Positions 36,299-47,374 of a DNA stretch of 64,000 bases are shown here, in pieces. The stretch covers positions 1 through 64,000 of the forward strand of contig JAIXMP010000067.1 of NCBI GenBank assembly GCA_025677815.1, in the 5' to 3' direction. Position 1 is the first letter of the stretch; each line of letters starts with the position of its first letter. The position numbers and the translations under genes were made by a program. Source of the stretch: Phascolomyces articulosus (Eukaryota > Mucoromycota > Mucoromycetes > Mucorales > Lichtheimiaceae). The notes below the pieces were generated by a model that was not told the origin of the DNA, searched no databases, and saw only the letters and a list, made by a program, of their open reading frames with translations.

Positions 36299-37762
36299 AT
36301 GTCGTTACTTCGCGATTTTCTGTTGGAATGTATTTCCATGTTTCCGCTAGTCGTTGCTTACTGTGTCTTTCTCGCCTCCGGGGTTGCATGTGTTGCTATT
36401 GCCCACTTGATTATTCATTACTGCTGGTTCGTCTACCCTGATTGGGTTCTGCTTTTCGCTGTTTGTGCCCTTGTGGCGTATTTATTTTTCTTCCGTCTCG
36501 GTCCCATGGGTCGTGCTAGCCGTGTTATTCGCATGTCCATGTTCCTGGGTTTGATTCCATCATTCCCCGTGTTGCCCGCACACATTGGAACCTCTGAACC
36601 GCTGCAACGAATTCCGGCCAAAGTTGTTCATCGTCCGCAGACTCATTGTCGGGACATTTGTGAAGTAGATGGACTTGGTCCCCTTCGCATTGCTGAGAAG
36701 CAACCTTCATTGGTTCGCCTTGAGTCGGTGCAACATGAGCTTCGAAATTTCTTCCCTGCTCCAACCGCACTTTTAACACGCACGCCACCACGACGTGCCA
36801 GCTTATTAAGACCAATGACTACGTCCAAATGGAAGGGCTCTCACTTGTGTCGAATGAAGTTTTCATTGGGTGATTCCGTGAAAATCAACTACCAAGCTCC
36901 TGAATCAAAAGAAGATTCCTCAATTGTGCACGATACTCAAATGGAGGATCTCGTGGAACAATTTGCATCCTTGCACTTGTGTTCGGATCCTGTTCCCCCT
37001 CCACAAAGTTTGATGTCGTTAGATTCGTATGATGAAACACCATTTTTGGTGGAGCCTATTGATGTGGATGCTTCTGCCGGCTTAGCTGATGCTAATGTCG
37101 TGCCCTTATTTATGCCAGTTGATGCTGTAGCAGTCTTGGATGAAGATGTTGCCATGATGGAAGGCGGTGGTTCTGGCTCATTGGTAGTCGTTGACGTGCT
37201 CGCTCCTGGTAACGTTCAACAAGAAGAAAATTATGTTAACCTCCAACAATCGGTTGAACCAGACCTCTCTGAGGTGGATCCTGGTGTTGTGTTAACTGCC
37301 TCTGGTTTAGCTCCGGCTTATTCCATGCGTATGACCTCTGGATTGGCGACGGCTTCCATGTCAGTGACCTCTGAACTGGCTTCTGCTTTCATGTCACCAG
37401 TTGTTGACAATGTCACTTCTGCTAGTGAGTTAGTTGGACTGGCTTCGGCTCTCTCTACTCCTTCTGCCTCTGGTTCTACTATGCAAATGACCTCTGGACT
37501 GGCGACGGCTTCTATGTCATCAGGCTTTGGATTGGCGACGGCTTCCACTGACCTTGCCTCTGGCTCTGCCATGCGAAAGACCTCTGGCTCTGCCATGTCT
37601 GAAGGCTTCGGCCGTATTGCCTCTGGATCTGCTTCGGCTTCTTCCATGCGAATGACCTCTGGATTGGCGACGGCTTCCATGTCATCGGCCTCAGGTTTAG
37701 CTCCGGCTGCCTTTGTACCATCCTCTGAACCAGGTGTGTCTGTAGCTGATCGTAGTATCTGA
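36299..37762 (+). CDS. Membrane-anchored repeat protein of unknown function
   Basis: An open frame of ~487 residues from the first in-frame ATG. Residues ~12-75 form two or three hydrophobic segments (PLVVAYCVFLASGVACVAIA, WVLLFAVCALVAYLFFF). A basic stretch and an acidic middle follow. The last 150 residues are dominated by imperfect repeats of MTSGLATASMS. No known domain is recognised. Base composition is clearly more GC-rich than in neighbouring genes. Another ATG at 36241 is in a different frame across a T10 run. At the 3' end a second frame continues as DEVEQELDYSSEGELPPDH and then stops at 37841, so the true C-terminus may differ by a frameshift. It could be a lineage-specific gene, part of a mobile element, or a pseudogene. 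Confidence 0.45.
   Translation: MSLLRDFLLECISMFPLVVAYCVFLASGVACVAIAHLIIHYCWFVYPDWVLLFAVCALVAYLFFFRLGPMGRASRVIRMSMFLGLIPSFPVLPAHIGTSEPLQRIPAKVVHRPQTHCRDICEVDGLGPLRIAEKQPSLVRLESVQHELRNFFPAPTALLTRTPPRRASLLRPMTTSKWKGSHLCRMKFSLGDSVKINYQAPESKEDSSIVHDTQMEDLVEQFASLHLCSDPVPPPQSLMSLDSYDETPFLVEPIDVDASAGLADANVVPLFMPVDAVAVLDEDVAMMEGGGSGSLVVVDVLAPGNVQQEENYVNLQQSVEPDLSEVDPGVVLTASGLAPAYSMRMTSGLATASMSVTSELASAFMSPVVDNVTSASELVGLASALSTPSASGSTMQMTSGLATASMSSGFGLATASTDLASGSAMRKTSGSAMSEGFGRIASGSASASSMRMTSGLATASMSSASGLAPAAFVPSSEPGVSVADRSI
37326..37681. repeat. Coding minisatellite (MTSGLATASMS repeats)
   Basis: Nearly identical ~37-base units start at 37326, 37481 and 37645, with a half copy at about 37524-37547 and further decayed copies between. 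Each carries CTCTGGATTGGCGACGGCTT or a close variant. Spacing is irregular. Confidence 0.8.
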
Positions 37763-39271
37763 TGAAGTTGAGCAAGAGTTGGATTATAGTAGCGAAGGAG
37801 AGTTACCACCTGACCATTTGGATATTCTGGATTTGATGTGAAGTTTGTTCAAAGAAGGGCTCGGCACTTTGAACAAAAATAGGTAAATATTTTCATTCTA
37901 TTTTATTTTATTTATTTAAGTATATTTTTATTTTTATTTGAAATGGGTCATGTTAATCAAAAGGCATTACCTTTTTTTCATGTAGGAATTGTGATAGAAA
38001 GAACGGTATTGTATTGGGGTGCGTTGTCGTTGTTCCTTTGCTTCTGTCAGGAACGTTGTGCTTTGTTTTCTCGTTTTCGTTCGGCGAGTTTTTTTTTTCT
38101 TTTTTTCATTCTGGAGAATCCGTTTCGTGTGTGTCGCGTGCGTCTGTTTTTTTCGGTCGCGTTTGATTTGGCAAACTTGTGTGTGGTTTGTCTCTGGGCA
38201 ACGTGTCGTTGCATCGGTGGGTCTTTCTGGGTGTTTCTTTACGCCTTTGTGTTTTCGGCAGGTTGTCCTCCGTTTGGTGTTAGCTTCAAGGTTGCGATTG
38301 TGGTGGTAAGTAAATCATATTATTGCTATTGCATAAATCAAAGTGATTTGGATGAATATATTTTTTTTAATCAATCATCAAAATGTTCTTTTTATTGATA
38401 GACCTTGTGTTACCTCGTGTCCGGTTTCTGGGGTTTTGCGGCAGTGGTGAAGCGGTAGCAAGGTATACTAGCAGTTGGTCATTTTTCCAGGCTGAAGGTA
38501 AAGGATATTGGAGTTTTTCAACTAACATCTTTATGATATGATGCAATCACCTATGGTCATTGGAGTGAAGGAGTACAAATGTTTTCCACGCGGTCAGGAA
38601 TCTGGTTGGAACCTGACTGGACTGTGGATACCACCCGACGGGAGTGGTGGATGGGACATATTCACAGTGGTTGTTAATAGTTTCAGGGATATGGCGATCC
38701 AACGGCATAGCAGAAAAGAAAAAAAGGACGGTCCTACTGATAAAAGTTTCTTTATGGTACGTATTTACGCGTTTGTTTCTTTTTTTTGCGATTTAAATGG
38801 AATGAAGAGAAGTAAATTAACCTTTTTTTTGAGTTTTTTTTTTTTTATTTCCCCTTTGTAGCAACGGAGTTTTTTTTCTTTTATGCAAAAATGAAAGAAA
38901 TCTGTCACGTTGTTATAAAGGGAGTAGATTATTTCACACACAAGTCCGATCAATAGGATCTGTCAACTTTTTTCTTTTCTTGCATATCCAAAGCGTATCT
39001 GTCATTGATTCAAAGGTCACTATTTGAATAATACACAAAATATGTTTCCTGAAGCCCAGTTCCGTCGCATGGGGTATCTACGGTCCTGAGGGTTCTGGCC
39101 AGACCTGGCCAAGGACGTATGCTCTGGATCTTCTTTGACTTTTAGTGTGGCCATCTTATATCATGGATCCCTTGCCACTCGGAATACCCTTACCCGGTTT
39201 GGATTGATGGCTGCTGTTAGTATGTCTTGTTTTCCGTGGTGATGGGTTGTCGCAGTGTGGTGGCGTCCCTC
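37763..39271. other. GC-richer region with intron-like GT-AG pairs and no long ORF
   Basis: Sequence continues the compositional island. Three plausible introns are visible on the + strand: GTAAATATTTTC at about 37882 to a TGTAG at about 37986, GTAAGTAAATC at about 38306 to GATAG at about 38401, and GTACGTATTT at about 38757 to TGTAG at about 38862. The intervening segments have no frame that I recognise. This could be a long 3' UTR, a spliced non-coding transcript or a decayed gene. Confidence 0.35.
37844..37877. other. Perfect 11-bp inverted repeat (stem-loop)
   Basis: TTTGTTCAAAG at 37844-37854 and its exact reverse complement at 37867-37877 enclose a 12-base loop. The stem begins three bases after the TGA that closes the second frame of the repeat protein. 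Confidence 0.75.
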
Positions 39272-39466
39272 GCCGGTCTTCAGTTTAATTCTGGGGAATG
39301 AGTGTATGGGTGTTTTTAACGCCCTTGCCGGTCTTCTGTTTAATTCTGAGGTTTGGTGTCCTTTTGGGTGTCTCACGCCCTTTGCCGGTCTTCAGTTTAA
39401 CTCTGGATATGGGTGTGCCTGAGTGTTTTATTACTCTCTTGCTTGCCGGTCCTCAGTTTAATTCTG
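39272..39466. repeat. Four-copy degenerate tandem repeat, 55-61 bp period
   Basis: The core GCCGGTCTTCAGTTTAATTC or a close variant starts at 39272, 39327, 39384 and 39445, giving spacings of 55, 57 and 61 bases. Linkers share GGGTGT and ACGCCC motifs. The copies are diverged, so the array is not recent. Confidence 0.85.
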
Positions 39467-42400
39467 AAATATGAGGTGTTCATCCGATTTCCTTTGTACT
39501 GTTCTTCTCTCGCAATGGATTGCACGATCAAGACGTGTAATGGTTTCTATGGGTATCGGATGGACAAAAAGGATTCTCCAAATTTGAACGGTCGATAATT
39601 CATTCCCTTTGAGCAAGCAAGAAATCAAAAATCTACTTTATGGACTATCATTCAACAATATTACCATTCTACAAACATGATGGTAAATACGATGTGTTAT
39701 CAAGTTCATCTCTTATCACTTGCTCTCAGGAATGGTTTCAAGATATTTATTCCTTTTCATTATTCCTTTTCGGTGTAAGGATCTTATTATGCTCTTTTCA
39801 AGTCTGATCCAACAACATCATTGGTGATAACGTGCCATATTTATATATACCCAGGCTTTGTATATATTACTATGGTATTGATCATAACAAGCATTATCAT
39901 CAAACTATGGTCATTTCAAAAAACAAAAGCACAATAGCACAACGATTGAATGTTCGAATTTCTTTGGATATTCCAATGCAACAAGCATGCATAGCATGCA
40001 TACAACATTATGTTTATATTCGATCTGATAGTGTCCGAGCAACAAGGCATTTATTATTGGATCTCAAGGCTATGAATATACTCATGTTGTATACGAACGC
40101 AATTGGTTGTCAAATCAAGCAAGGTTCAAATTTCGGGATGGGGCCAGGACTTGTTTGGTTGGTCTTTATCTAAACGATATTGACTATGATGATCAATTGT
40201 GAATACACAGTAAATTTGGTTTTATCGTTCAACAACAACAGAAGCAAAGAAGACGACAAAATCATATTCACAACCAAGCCTTTTTTTTCATGTGGATGAA
40301 TGATTTTGATGGAAATGTACAATCGATTTCGTCAACAACTTTTCTATTTGTTCTCGGTTGTACAGAAACTTCGAGTAGTAACATTGACAGAAGTATATTT
40401 ACACTGTGGAAAAATCTATAATCCTTCCTCGCATAAACAAGCAAACAATCAGCAAGCCTTCCGTTTATTATGCATGATTGCTTTTTTTACGGTGTAAATA
40501 TTTTACATGGTCATATTGATTCAACTTGTAATCCAACTTTATATACGAGTTGAATCGATAAGGAAATGGCATTTTATCAACTGATCTATACATTATTATT
40601 TCAACAAAAATGGTGAAAATGAAATAGTTATACAAGCTATCGACATGTTCCAGCAACAACAGTCATAACAAGGAATCAAGATATATCGAAGCTGGGCATG
40701 CAATTGATATGTTTCGACGACAACAAACAAGCTACATTCTACCACACAAATCATCATCATTATTATTCCTTCGTCTGTGGTAGCAAAGATGTCGCCATTG
40801 AAGACAATAGGAGAATCATGATTTACCAATCTTAATATCAAGTTATACAAACAACAGTCAACTCCTGTTCCTCTTCTTTCTCAACAGCAACATGTTGAAC
40901 TCGTCATATCAAGTTCGTTATTACCCGCTCCCGTTCGGTGCAAACACAACAAATATCTGAAAATCGTTATGTTGTGAATGGTGGGGATTGACTGTACTAC
41001 AAGCTCAAGTCATCAAAAAATGCTGGCTGGTCCATACGATCTTTTTTTTTTGAAAATATGTCATTACACTGGATGCTATCTTACTATGGTTGTGGATTCA
41101 GCGGACACAATCATGTGGGCACCAAGATGGGTACCAACCGTAATTTCATCTTTTTCTAGAGTAGATCAGGACCATTTTTTGATGCTATTTTTATTATATA
41201 TATACGAACAAGAATCAAGATTGCTATATCAATACTAACACTGGTGAAGGTCTTTTATTCATCATTCAATCATTATTTACTACAACGATTGTTATATTTA
41301 CTTCATCAAGATATTCGAAGAAATAATGGTCGTCATCCCATCTATTATGAAAAATCATGGTTCTCCTACAACTGAATACAAAGACGGGTGCCATGGAGGA
41401 TAAATTTGTTGCAGCAAATTATATTCTATTATAATTATCCTTCACCGTCTATTGAATACAACGAAGACATTGATTACCAGGTAAATATATATTATTAATA
41501 TATCATTTTTATATTTATTTTCCAATTATCTTTTATATGAATAAGTGAACTTAGATATATTGCTATTGCTATTGCTATTGTTACTTTATTAGGGTGTTTA
41601 CTTGTTGTTAAGCGACACACATACACACACACGCACTCAAACACACCGACTTTTCCTTTTGCATGCTTCGTTTCAATACAGTCAACTCGCGTTATTTGAA
41701 CTCCCTTCTTTCAATCTTTGCAACAATGTTATGAAAAAATTCTCATCAAATCCATTGTTTGTCGGCTCTCATTTGGCGCAAGTTCACATAAAATCTACAG
41801 CAAATATTTGGACGCGAATGACTGGGATTGACTGTATATTAACCAAGCAAATGAAATGAAGAGACACCCATATCGATCATTTTCAGTATTATTTGATTGA
41901 TCGAAATCCCTGGTAGTAAATGTCTTCACCTGGCAATTCACGGCTATTGATATTCCACACACACCAGATATTACCTTACGAGCAATCAAAACAAAAACTT
42001 CAAGCATGGTTATATATTCTCAGTTTTTAAGGTACGTTGTAAAAGGTTTATTAATGCAAATTCAGTATTTTGTAATACGTTGGTAAGGTTATTATGTCTG
42101 TGATGATCACGTTGGCAAAAAAAAAAAAGAATAATATTATTCCAGTCCCTTTATCCAGAAATTTCTATATCAATTCAATATTCCACATGAAAAAAAAATC
42201 GTGGCGATGGTATCTATTGACAATGGAATGGAGATACGTACAACATCATAAGCAAAACAAAAATACAAAAAAAAAATAATACGGTGGTCATTTAATCGAG
42301 TACCCGTCATCCCATCTCAACAGGATAGTAATAACCCAGCGACTATACCGCACAATACAACAACAACAAAAATCATGAAGATATTCTGTCTCATATGTAT

Positions 42401-43858
42401 ACGTACGAAAAAAAAGATTGATCAAGTAAGTCTGTTAACCACTTATATATGTTAATGATACCTTGGGATAAAAATGAGATGGAATAAGCACTCTAATATT
42501 ACGCTCTCGTACAGTATATACAATACTAGAACATGATCAGAATCACCTATATTCAAAAACAAATGAACAAAAAACAAATCCAATTTACTACATATATTAA
42601 AATATATCACTCTAAAAAACTCAATCCAGTAAGTTTCCTTTCATACTTTGTATAATCTAACTAATACAATAGTACACTTATAAATAAATATATATTTATT
42701 AAATCTATGTTTTATTAGATAACGAGCGAAAACAAAAGAATTAAGTCCAAAAAAAACAGTAACACGGTCTTCCTCTCAACGCTCACTCGAAGAAACTAAT
42801 CAATTCAGTAAGTTTATACTATATAGTAATAATTGCGTTAATCTATAAATATAACAAACTTATCTAATATATTCATTCGTCATATGTAAATAGAAATATG
42901 AAAAACCATATATCCATGCTCGCATAAAAGCAAAATATCACAAAATCATCAATTACAACCGGTGTTCATATACAAATGCACAATTCGTTCTTTCAATCGA
43001 GTACGTATGGAGCATTTTCATATTTATATATATTCAATACGATGTAGGATATGGAGGATAACATTACTCTTATTACTAATAATTAGGACACGGATGGGTG
43101 ATATAATCCAAGTTGGCCACCAAGAATCGAAACAAAAAAAAAAGCCCATTCCAACGTCAAAGTACCATCGCCATGAAATATAACACAAATCCAAAAGATA
43201 CGATATATGCATAACAATATCGGTATCAACAGAAAAAAAAAAGCAGGGATACACTCTGTGTCTTTTCACATATAACATCTTCTTAGCACCGTTCTTCATA
43301 TCAACTTCCTCATAAAGAAAAATTACATATAGAGAAAAAAAAGAGAGAAAAAAGCAAAAAAACAAACATGATCATCACAGACATATTAGCAATGATACTA
43401 ACAATTACAGAGCTACCTGAGCCTGCATTATAATTCTTTTACAATAGTACCGGAGCACACTTATTCCCAAGCATATTTTTTTGTATCTGGTATCAATAGC
43501 CATTGTTCCTTCTTTTCAAATAAATAAAATATTTATAAAAAAGCATGCTTTTCGAGAAATTTATGTAAGAGATAAGATGTTTACATATTACCCACTGGGA
43601 AATATATTACTTATTTATATTCCTCGACCTGATATGTGGTGTGACGATTTTATCGCAATGGAATCTACACCACCATAAACTAACTATCACAGGTTATCCT
43701 CAGTGATATACTTTTTCTGCAAAAAGCAAATGGACGTTGTACAGAAAAACGCAACGTTTTAAATAGAAGAATTCTTAGAACCATATGATCACTATTTGTC
43801 TTCTTTTCTTTTTCTCATCATCGTTACTCTCTTTATATCAAAAAGTGTATAGTGTATA
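39467..43858. other. Orphan exon-like fragments, no recognised gene
   Basis: About 4.4 kb of sequence with repeated strong splice-like sites but no chain that I can finish. The best fragment is at 41373-41859 and is listed separately. A 113-codon ATG frame lies at 39832-40173 (MPYLYIPRLCIYYYG...). Donor-like AGTAAGT sites occur near 42425, 42618 and 42806, each followed within ~100 bases by a TAG acceptor. Short Asn/Lys/Thr-rich open stretches lie between them. No domain is recognised. Confidence 0.35.
41373..41859 (+). CDS. Possible two-exon unknown protein fragment
   Basis: An open stretch ending in SPSIEYNEDIDYQ meets a GTAAAT donor (about 41480). A TTATTAG acceptor (about 41593) continues in the same phase with GVYLLLSDTHTHT and runs ~90 codons to a TGA at 41859, passing FELPSFNLCNNVMKKF and TGIDCILTKQMK. 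The upstream limit is a stop codon, and no start is assigned. A related-looking string (GGGATTGACTGTA) occurs both near 40982 and near 41823, which hints at a decayed duplication. No family is recognised. It may be a pseudogene. Confidence 0.25.
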
Positions 43859-45984
43859 ATGAATTTTTTAAAGAAAAGATATAGTGCCATTGTTTCATCA
43901 GCACGTGGTATGATAAACCCAAATACTGTTTCCACTATGACTGACTCTCAAGATACTTCTGGTAATGACAGCAATAATATAAACAACGGTAATAACAACA
44001 GTAACAGACAACAGCAAGTGATCAAAACGAAGCACAACAATTGATATTGGTGTCATCAATCAAAGTCGATGGATACCTAGGCCTGGGAAAAATCTATGAA
44101 CAACAAAAAAATCTGGAATTGGCACTTGGAGTGTATAAGCAAGGTTTAGATTCTGTGAAGCAAGATAATCCTCAAAGGGTTCACCTCGAAAAGGCAAAAA
44201 AGACGGTGTCAGCCACACTTTATCGAAATTCCCAACGATGGCTCAAAAACCCTCCAAACGAAATTTTACCATCGATTTTAATACATCTGGATATCATTGA
44301 TATGCTGCATTGCACTGGGTAAATGTTCTTGATGAGTGTTTACTATAAGTTTATAATAAAATAGCACTAAATTTAATATATATATATGGTTTTCTTGGTA
44401 GTGTTTGTGAGTCATGGCGCGAATTTATACTAGATTGGCAGGTTTTTCTTGATCGAATAAAAAAGGAAATGTCAGGAGCACATCTCATTGTATCTGACCT
44501 ACGTGATCGTCACAATGAAGACACCCTCTTATTATCAGGATTGTACTTTGATAACAAGGCTACCCATGACTCGCTATTGTTTATACTTCACACCACCACT
44601 GAAAAGACCAAGATGAAATCGCTAGGTAATTTATAACTTTAAAAGTTTTACAGAAGCAACACAGATTCATCTTATATTTATATAGAATTTTGTAAAATGG
44701 ATTTCACAACAACTGAAAACATACACGCCCTCATAAAAGTTATAAAAGCGATGACACCTCAATTGGAACAGGTGAAATTCAACAATTGTAAAATTGCAAA
44801 AGAATCAGCATTTCACCCAATAATAACCTCCTGTACGAGCGCAAAATGCATAAAATTCACAACAGAGTATCAAAATCTAGATTATTTTTTTTTTTGAACC
44901 TCTAGTTCCATCCATCAATAAAAAACAGATCAATATCCCAGAAGCCGTCTTTTTATCTCTCACATTCCTGCAACTCTGTTTTGAAGAAGGAATGGAAGGT
45001 TTTGTAAATACAAACGATCTTTGTGGAATTATTTATCAATCACCCAATTTATGCCATTTGTTCCTTGATTCTCGTGGTTCGATATATCATGGTTGTTGTA
45101 TGAATATAGCAATCAGCCATTGTCCACGACTGGAAACATTGGCCATCACCCGAGAAGCCCAAATGGCAGAAACCGTCTATGAAGATGCTTATCATGACCA
45201 AATCCATAGAAATATGGATACTTTGAGCAACCTACCTTTATCCACAACAAAGAATCATCTCAAACGATTTATTTATTCTGGTGCTCCTCCCTATTCCTCT
45301 ACTAAAAACGACTTTAAACAAGTGGTTAAAGAAGGAATTACTTCACTTCATATTTTGTACCTTTACTACGACGGATTACTGGTTAACCATAAACTTCTTA
45401 AAGATATCATATTCAGGTCTGGTCAATTTTATACCTTCTTGAAAGAATTAGTCATATCCAATGAGGATTATTTTTACGGTGCCCATCTGGATAAGGTGGC
45501 AACAGGATTCAAGGATGTCTTTCTTAACCATGTACTTCCTGCGATCCCCATGGTGGAGGCACTTACCATAGATGATCATGTCTTTTCCCACAATCATTCT
45601 ACCATTATTTTTTTCCGTATGGATCATGAAATATTGGAAGCCATTGCTAATTTTTGTCCTCGACTTAAAACACTCAAAATCATTGGTCAGCGTAGTCATT
45701 CAATGAATGGTCTTTACTATTTAGCAACTGCATCTCATGGTCCACGAGGTCCTCCAAGACTTGAATATTTGGAAATGGATATGGATCCAAGAATGGCTTT
45801 AAAACTGATCGAATGGATGCCGTCCTTGATTTACCTGTATATTCGCTGTGATAAATTAAGATCGAACCCTGATCCCGTAAACCTAGAATTTTATCGTGCC
45901 AAGGATCTTCTCGAGTCAGAGGAACGTGGTGGTAAATTAATCTATCCTTATACCAACATACCAAAATTGGTACAACAAGCGTAG
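43859..45984 (+). CDS. TPR / F-box-like / LRR protein
   Basis: The Asn/Ser-rich head is joined by a 53-nt intron (43962-44014) to a TPR-like hairpin (GYLGLGKIYEQQKNLELALGVYKQGL). Next comes an F-box-like segment (PPNEILPSILIHLDIIDMLHCTGVCESWREFI) split by an intron. A long region of leucine-rich repeats follows: LEQVKFNNCKI, LCHLFLDSRG, LETLAITREA, LKELVISNE, LKTLKIIG and LEYLEMDMD, ending PKLVQQA. The architecture fits the TPR/F-box receptors that are numerous in Mucoromycota, with a likely role in SCF ubiquitin ligases. At about 44890 the frame needs either an intron (44833-44905, donor GTACGA) or a 1-nt change in a T11 run. The intron model closes in phase. The target is unknown. Confidence 0.75.
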
Positions 45985-46466
45985 TAAGTTTTTTGTATTT
46001 TACTATTCAATTTCTTTATTTATTTCCGTTTCACATTTGTATTACTCTTAATTCTATTATTTTTGTTATGTTTTTATAAAATAAATTTGTTTTTCAAATA
46101 ATAAGTATATCCACTATTATGGCCAAAAATGGATTTAGTTGCTTTTCACTACTATGGTAAAAACTGACATTCGTATTAAAGTGCATCTGTTGCAAAAGAT
46201 ATATAGTTAACATATAAGTAGGCTAATCTGGGATGAAGGATTATTATATGATAATTCATTTACTACTATTCATGGATTTGGTGCTAGTGGAATTATATTG
46301 TATAATACGAACCCGTTAGCCTATGCATTAATTGATGGCTAAAATGAACGTGTTTATTTTCAAAGACAGCATAAGGTGCTGCGATTATTGTTTTTTATTT
46401 TTTTGGCTCAATTGGAAACCCAATATTCTTGATCAACTCAAATCGCTCTTTTTTTAAAAAAACAAA
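45985..46466. other. Intergenic region
   Basis: A T-rich 3' UTR followed by promoter sequence of the PRKRIP1-like gene. No frame or repeat of note. Confidence 0.5.
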
Positions 46467-47116
46467 ATGGCAGAAGAAGAAGAAAAACCCAAAGTCAATC
46501 GACATAATCTTACCACCGCACAACAAACACAAAAACAATTAGAGAAATTGTTTAAAAAGATTGATAAACCCATCGCAATACCCCAATCACGTAAAGAGAA
46601 ATCAGTCAAAGCACCCAAAGATTTTGTACGCAATGTTCCTGGTAAGTACAACCTTCAACATCCTTCTCTCTAAAACTATGTGTGATAGTTCATGGACATA
46701 ACCTAAAAATGAATCAAATGAAAGTATCAAGTTTTATCTTTTTTTTCCCTGTTACTTATATATTTATTGAATATTAGGATCCAGTGCTGGTGCTGGTAGT
46801 GGTGATTTTCATGTATATCGTGCCCATCGACGAAGAGAATATGCTCGGATAAAAGAAATGGATGACGCAGAACGCAGGGTATGATACATTAAAAACAAAG
46901 TGATATGGAAAAAAATAGGATAAGGTTCATTGACTATGGGAATATCATCTTTTATGAGTTTAGGAACAAGAAGAGCAGGAATATGAGGACAAAATTGCAC
47001 AATTAAAAGCTGAAGATGATGCACGAACAGCCAAGAAACGCGCAAGGAGGCAAAAACGTAAGCAGAATAAGGATCAAACGGGTAATACTGAAAAGAAGCA
47101 AAAAACAGACAAATAA
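46467..47116 (+). CDS. PRKRIP1-like spliceosome-associated protein (DUF1168)
   Basis: Three exons (46467-46641, 46778-46878, 46964-47116) give 142 residues. The hallmark of the family is complete: DKPIAIP near residue 32, then [20 protein letters not shown], then [20 protein letters not shown] long charged helix ([17 protein letters not shown]) and a basic tail ([13 protein letters not shown]) that serves as a likely nuclear signal follow. Human PRKRIP1 is seen in the catalytic spliceosome, where it binds U2 snRNP and Cactin. The same nuclear role is inferred here. Length is close to that of other fungal members. Confidence 0.92.
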
Positions 47117-47374
47117 AGTCAATTTTTTCCCCATGTCAACTATATACATCTATTTTATTATATACCCACGCATTAAAAAGAACGACATTATTCGCATGAA
47201 TATGTATAATACTTCCGGAAGGAGAAAAAAAAAGAGAGAGAGAGAGAGAAATGTCCATATTCTCCTTTTGTACGTGGTGAAGGGAATGGATGAACGATGG
47301 AGATAGAGATACAATGGGTATAAATAGAAGGTTGATTAGTGATGACAAACCGTTTTTTTTTTCAATATGAGATC

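Noticed and set aside
37318..37809. 163-codon open frame on the - strand, antisense to the membrane repeat ORF
   Set aside because: Its repeats (MEAVANPEVIRM-like) mirror the + strand minisatellite. The + strand frame is longer, starts with TM segments and has a better gene structure.
38430..38500. tRNA-like start (GCGGCAGTGGTGAAGCGGTAG) in the GC-richer island
   Set aside because: No acceptor-stem pairing and no TTCRA T-loop follows at the needed distance.
39832..40173. 113-codon ATG frame as a gene
   Set aside because: No domain and no clear promoter or exon partner. It is kept only as part of the orphan-fragment region.
43859..44044. Stand-alone 61-residue Asn-rich peptide before the TPR/F-box gene
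   Set aside because: A 53-nt intron (43962-44014) joins it in frame to the downstream TPR exon, so it is the N-terminus of that gene.
44881..44900. T11 run as proof of a pseudogene in the TPR/F-box gene
   Set aside because: An in-phase GT-AG intron explains the frame change, so a lesion is not required.
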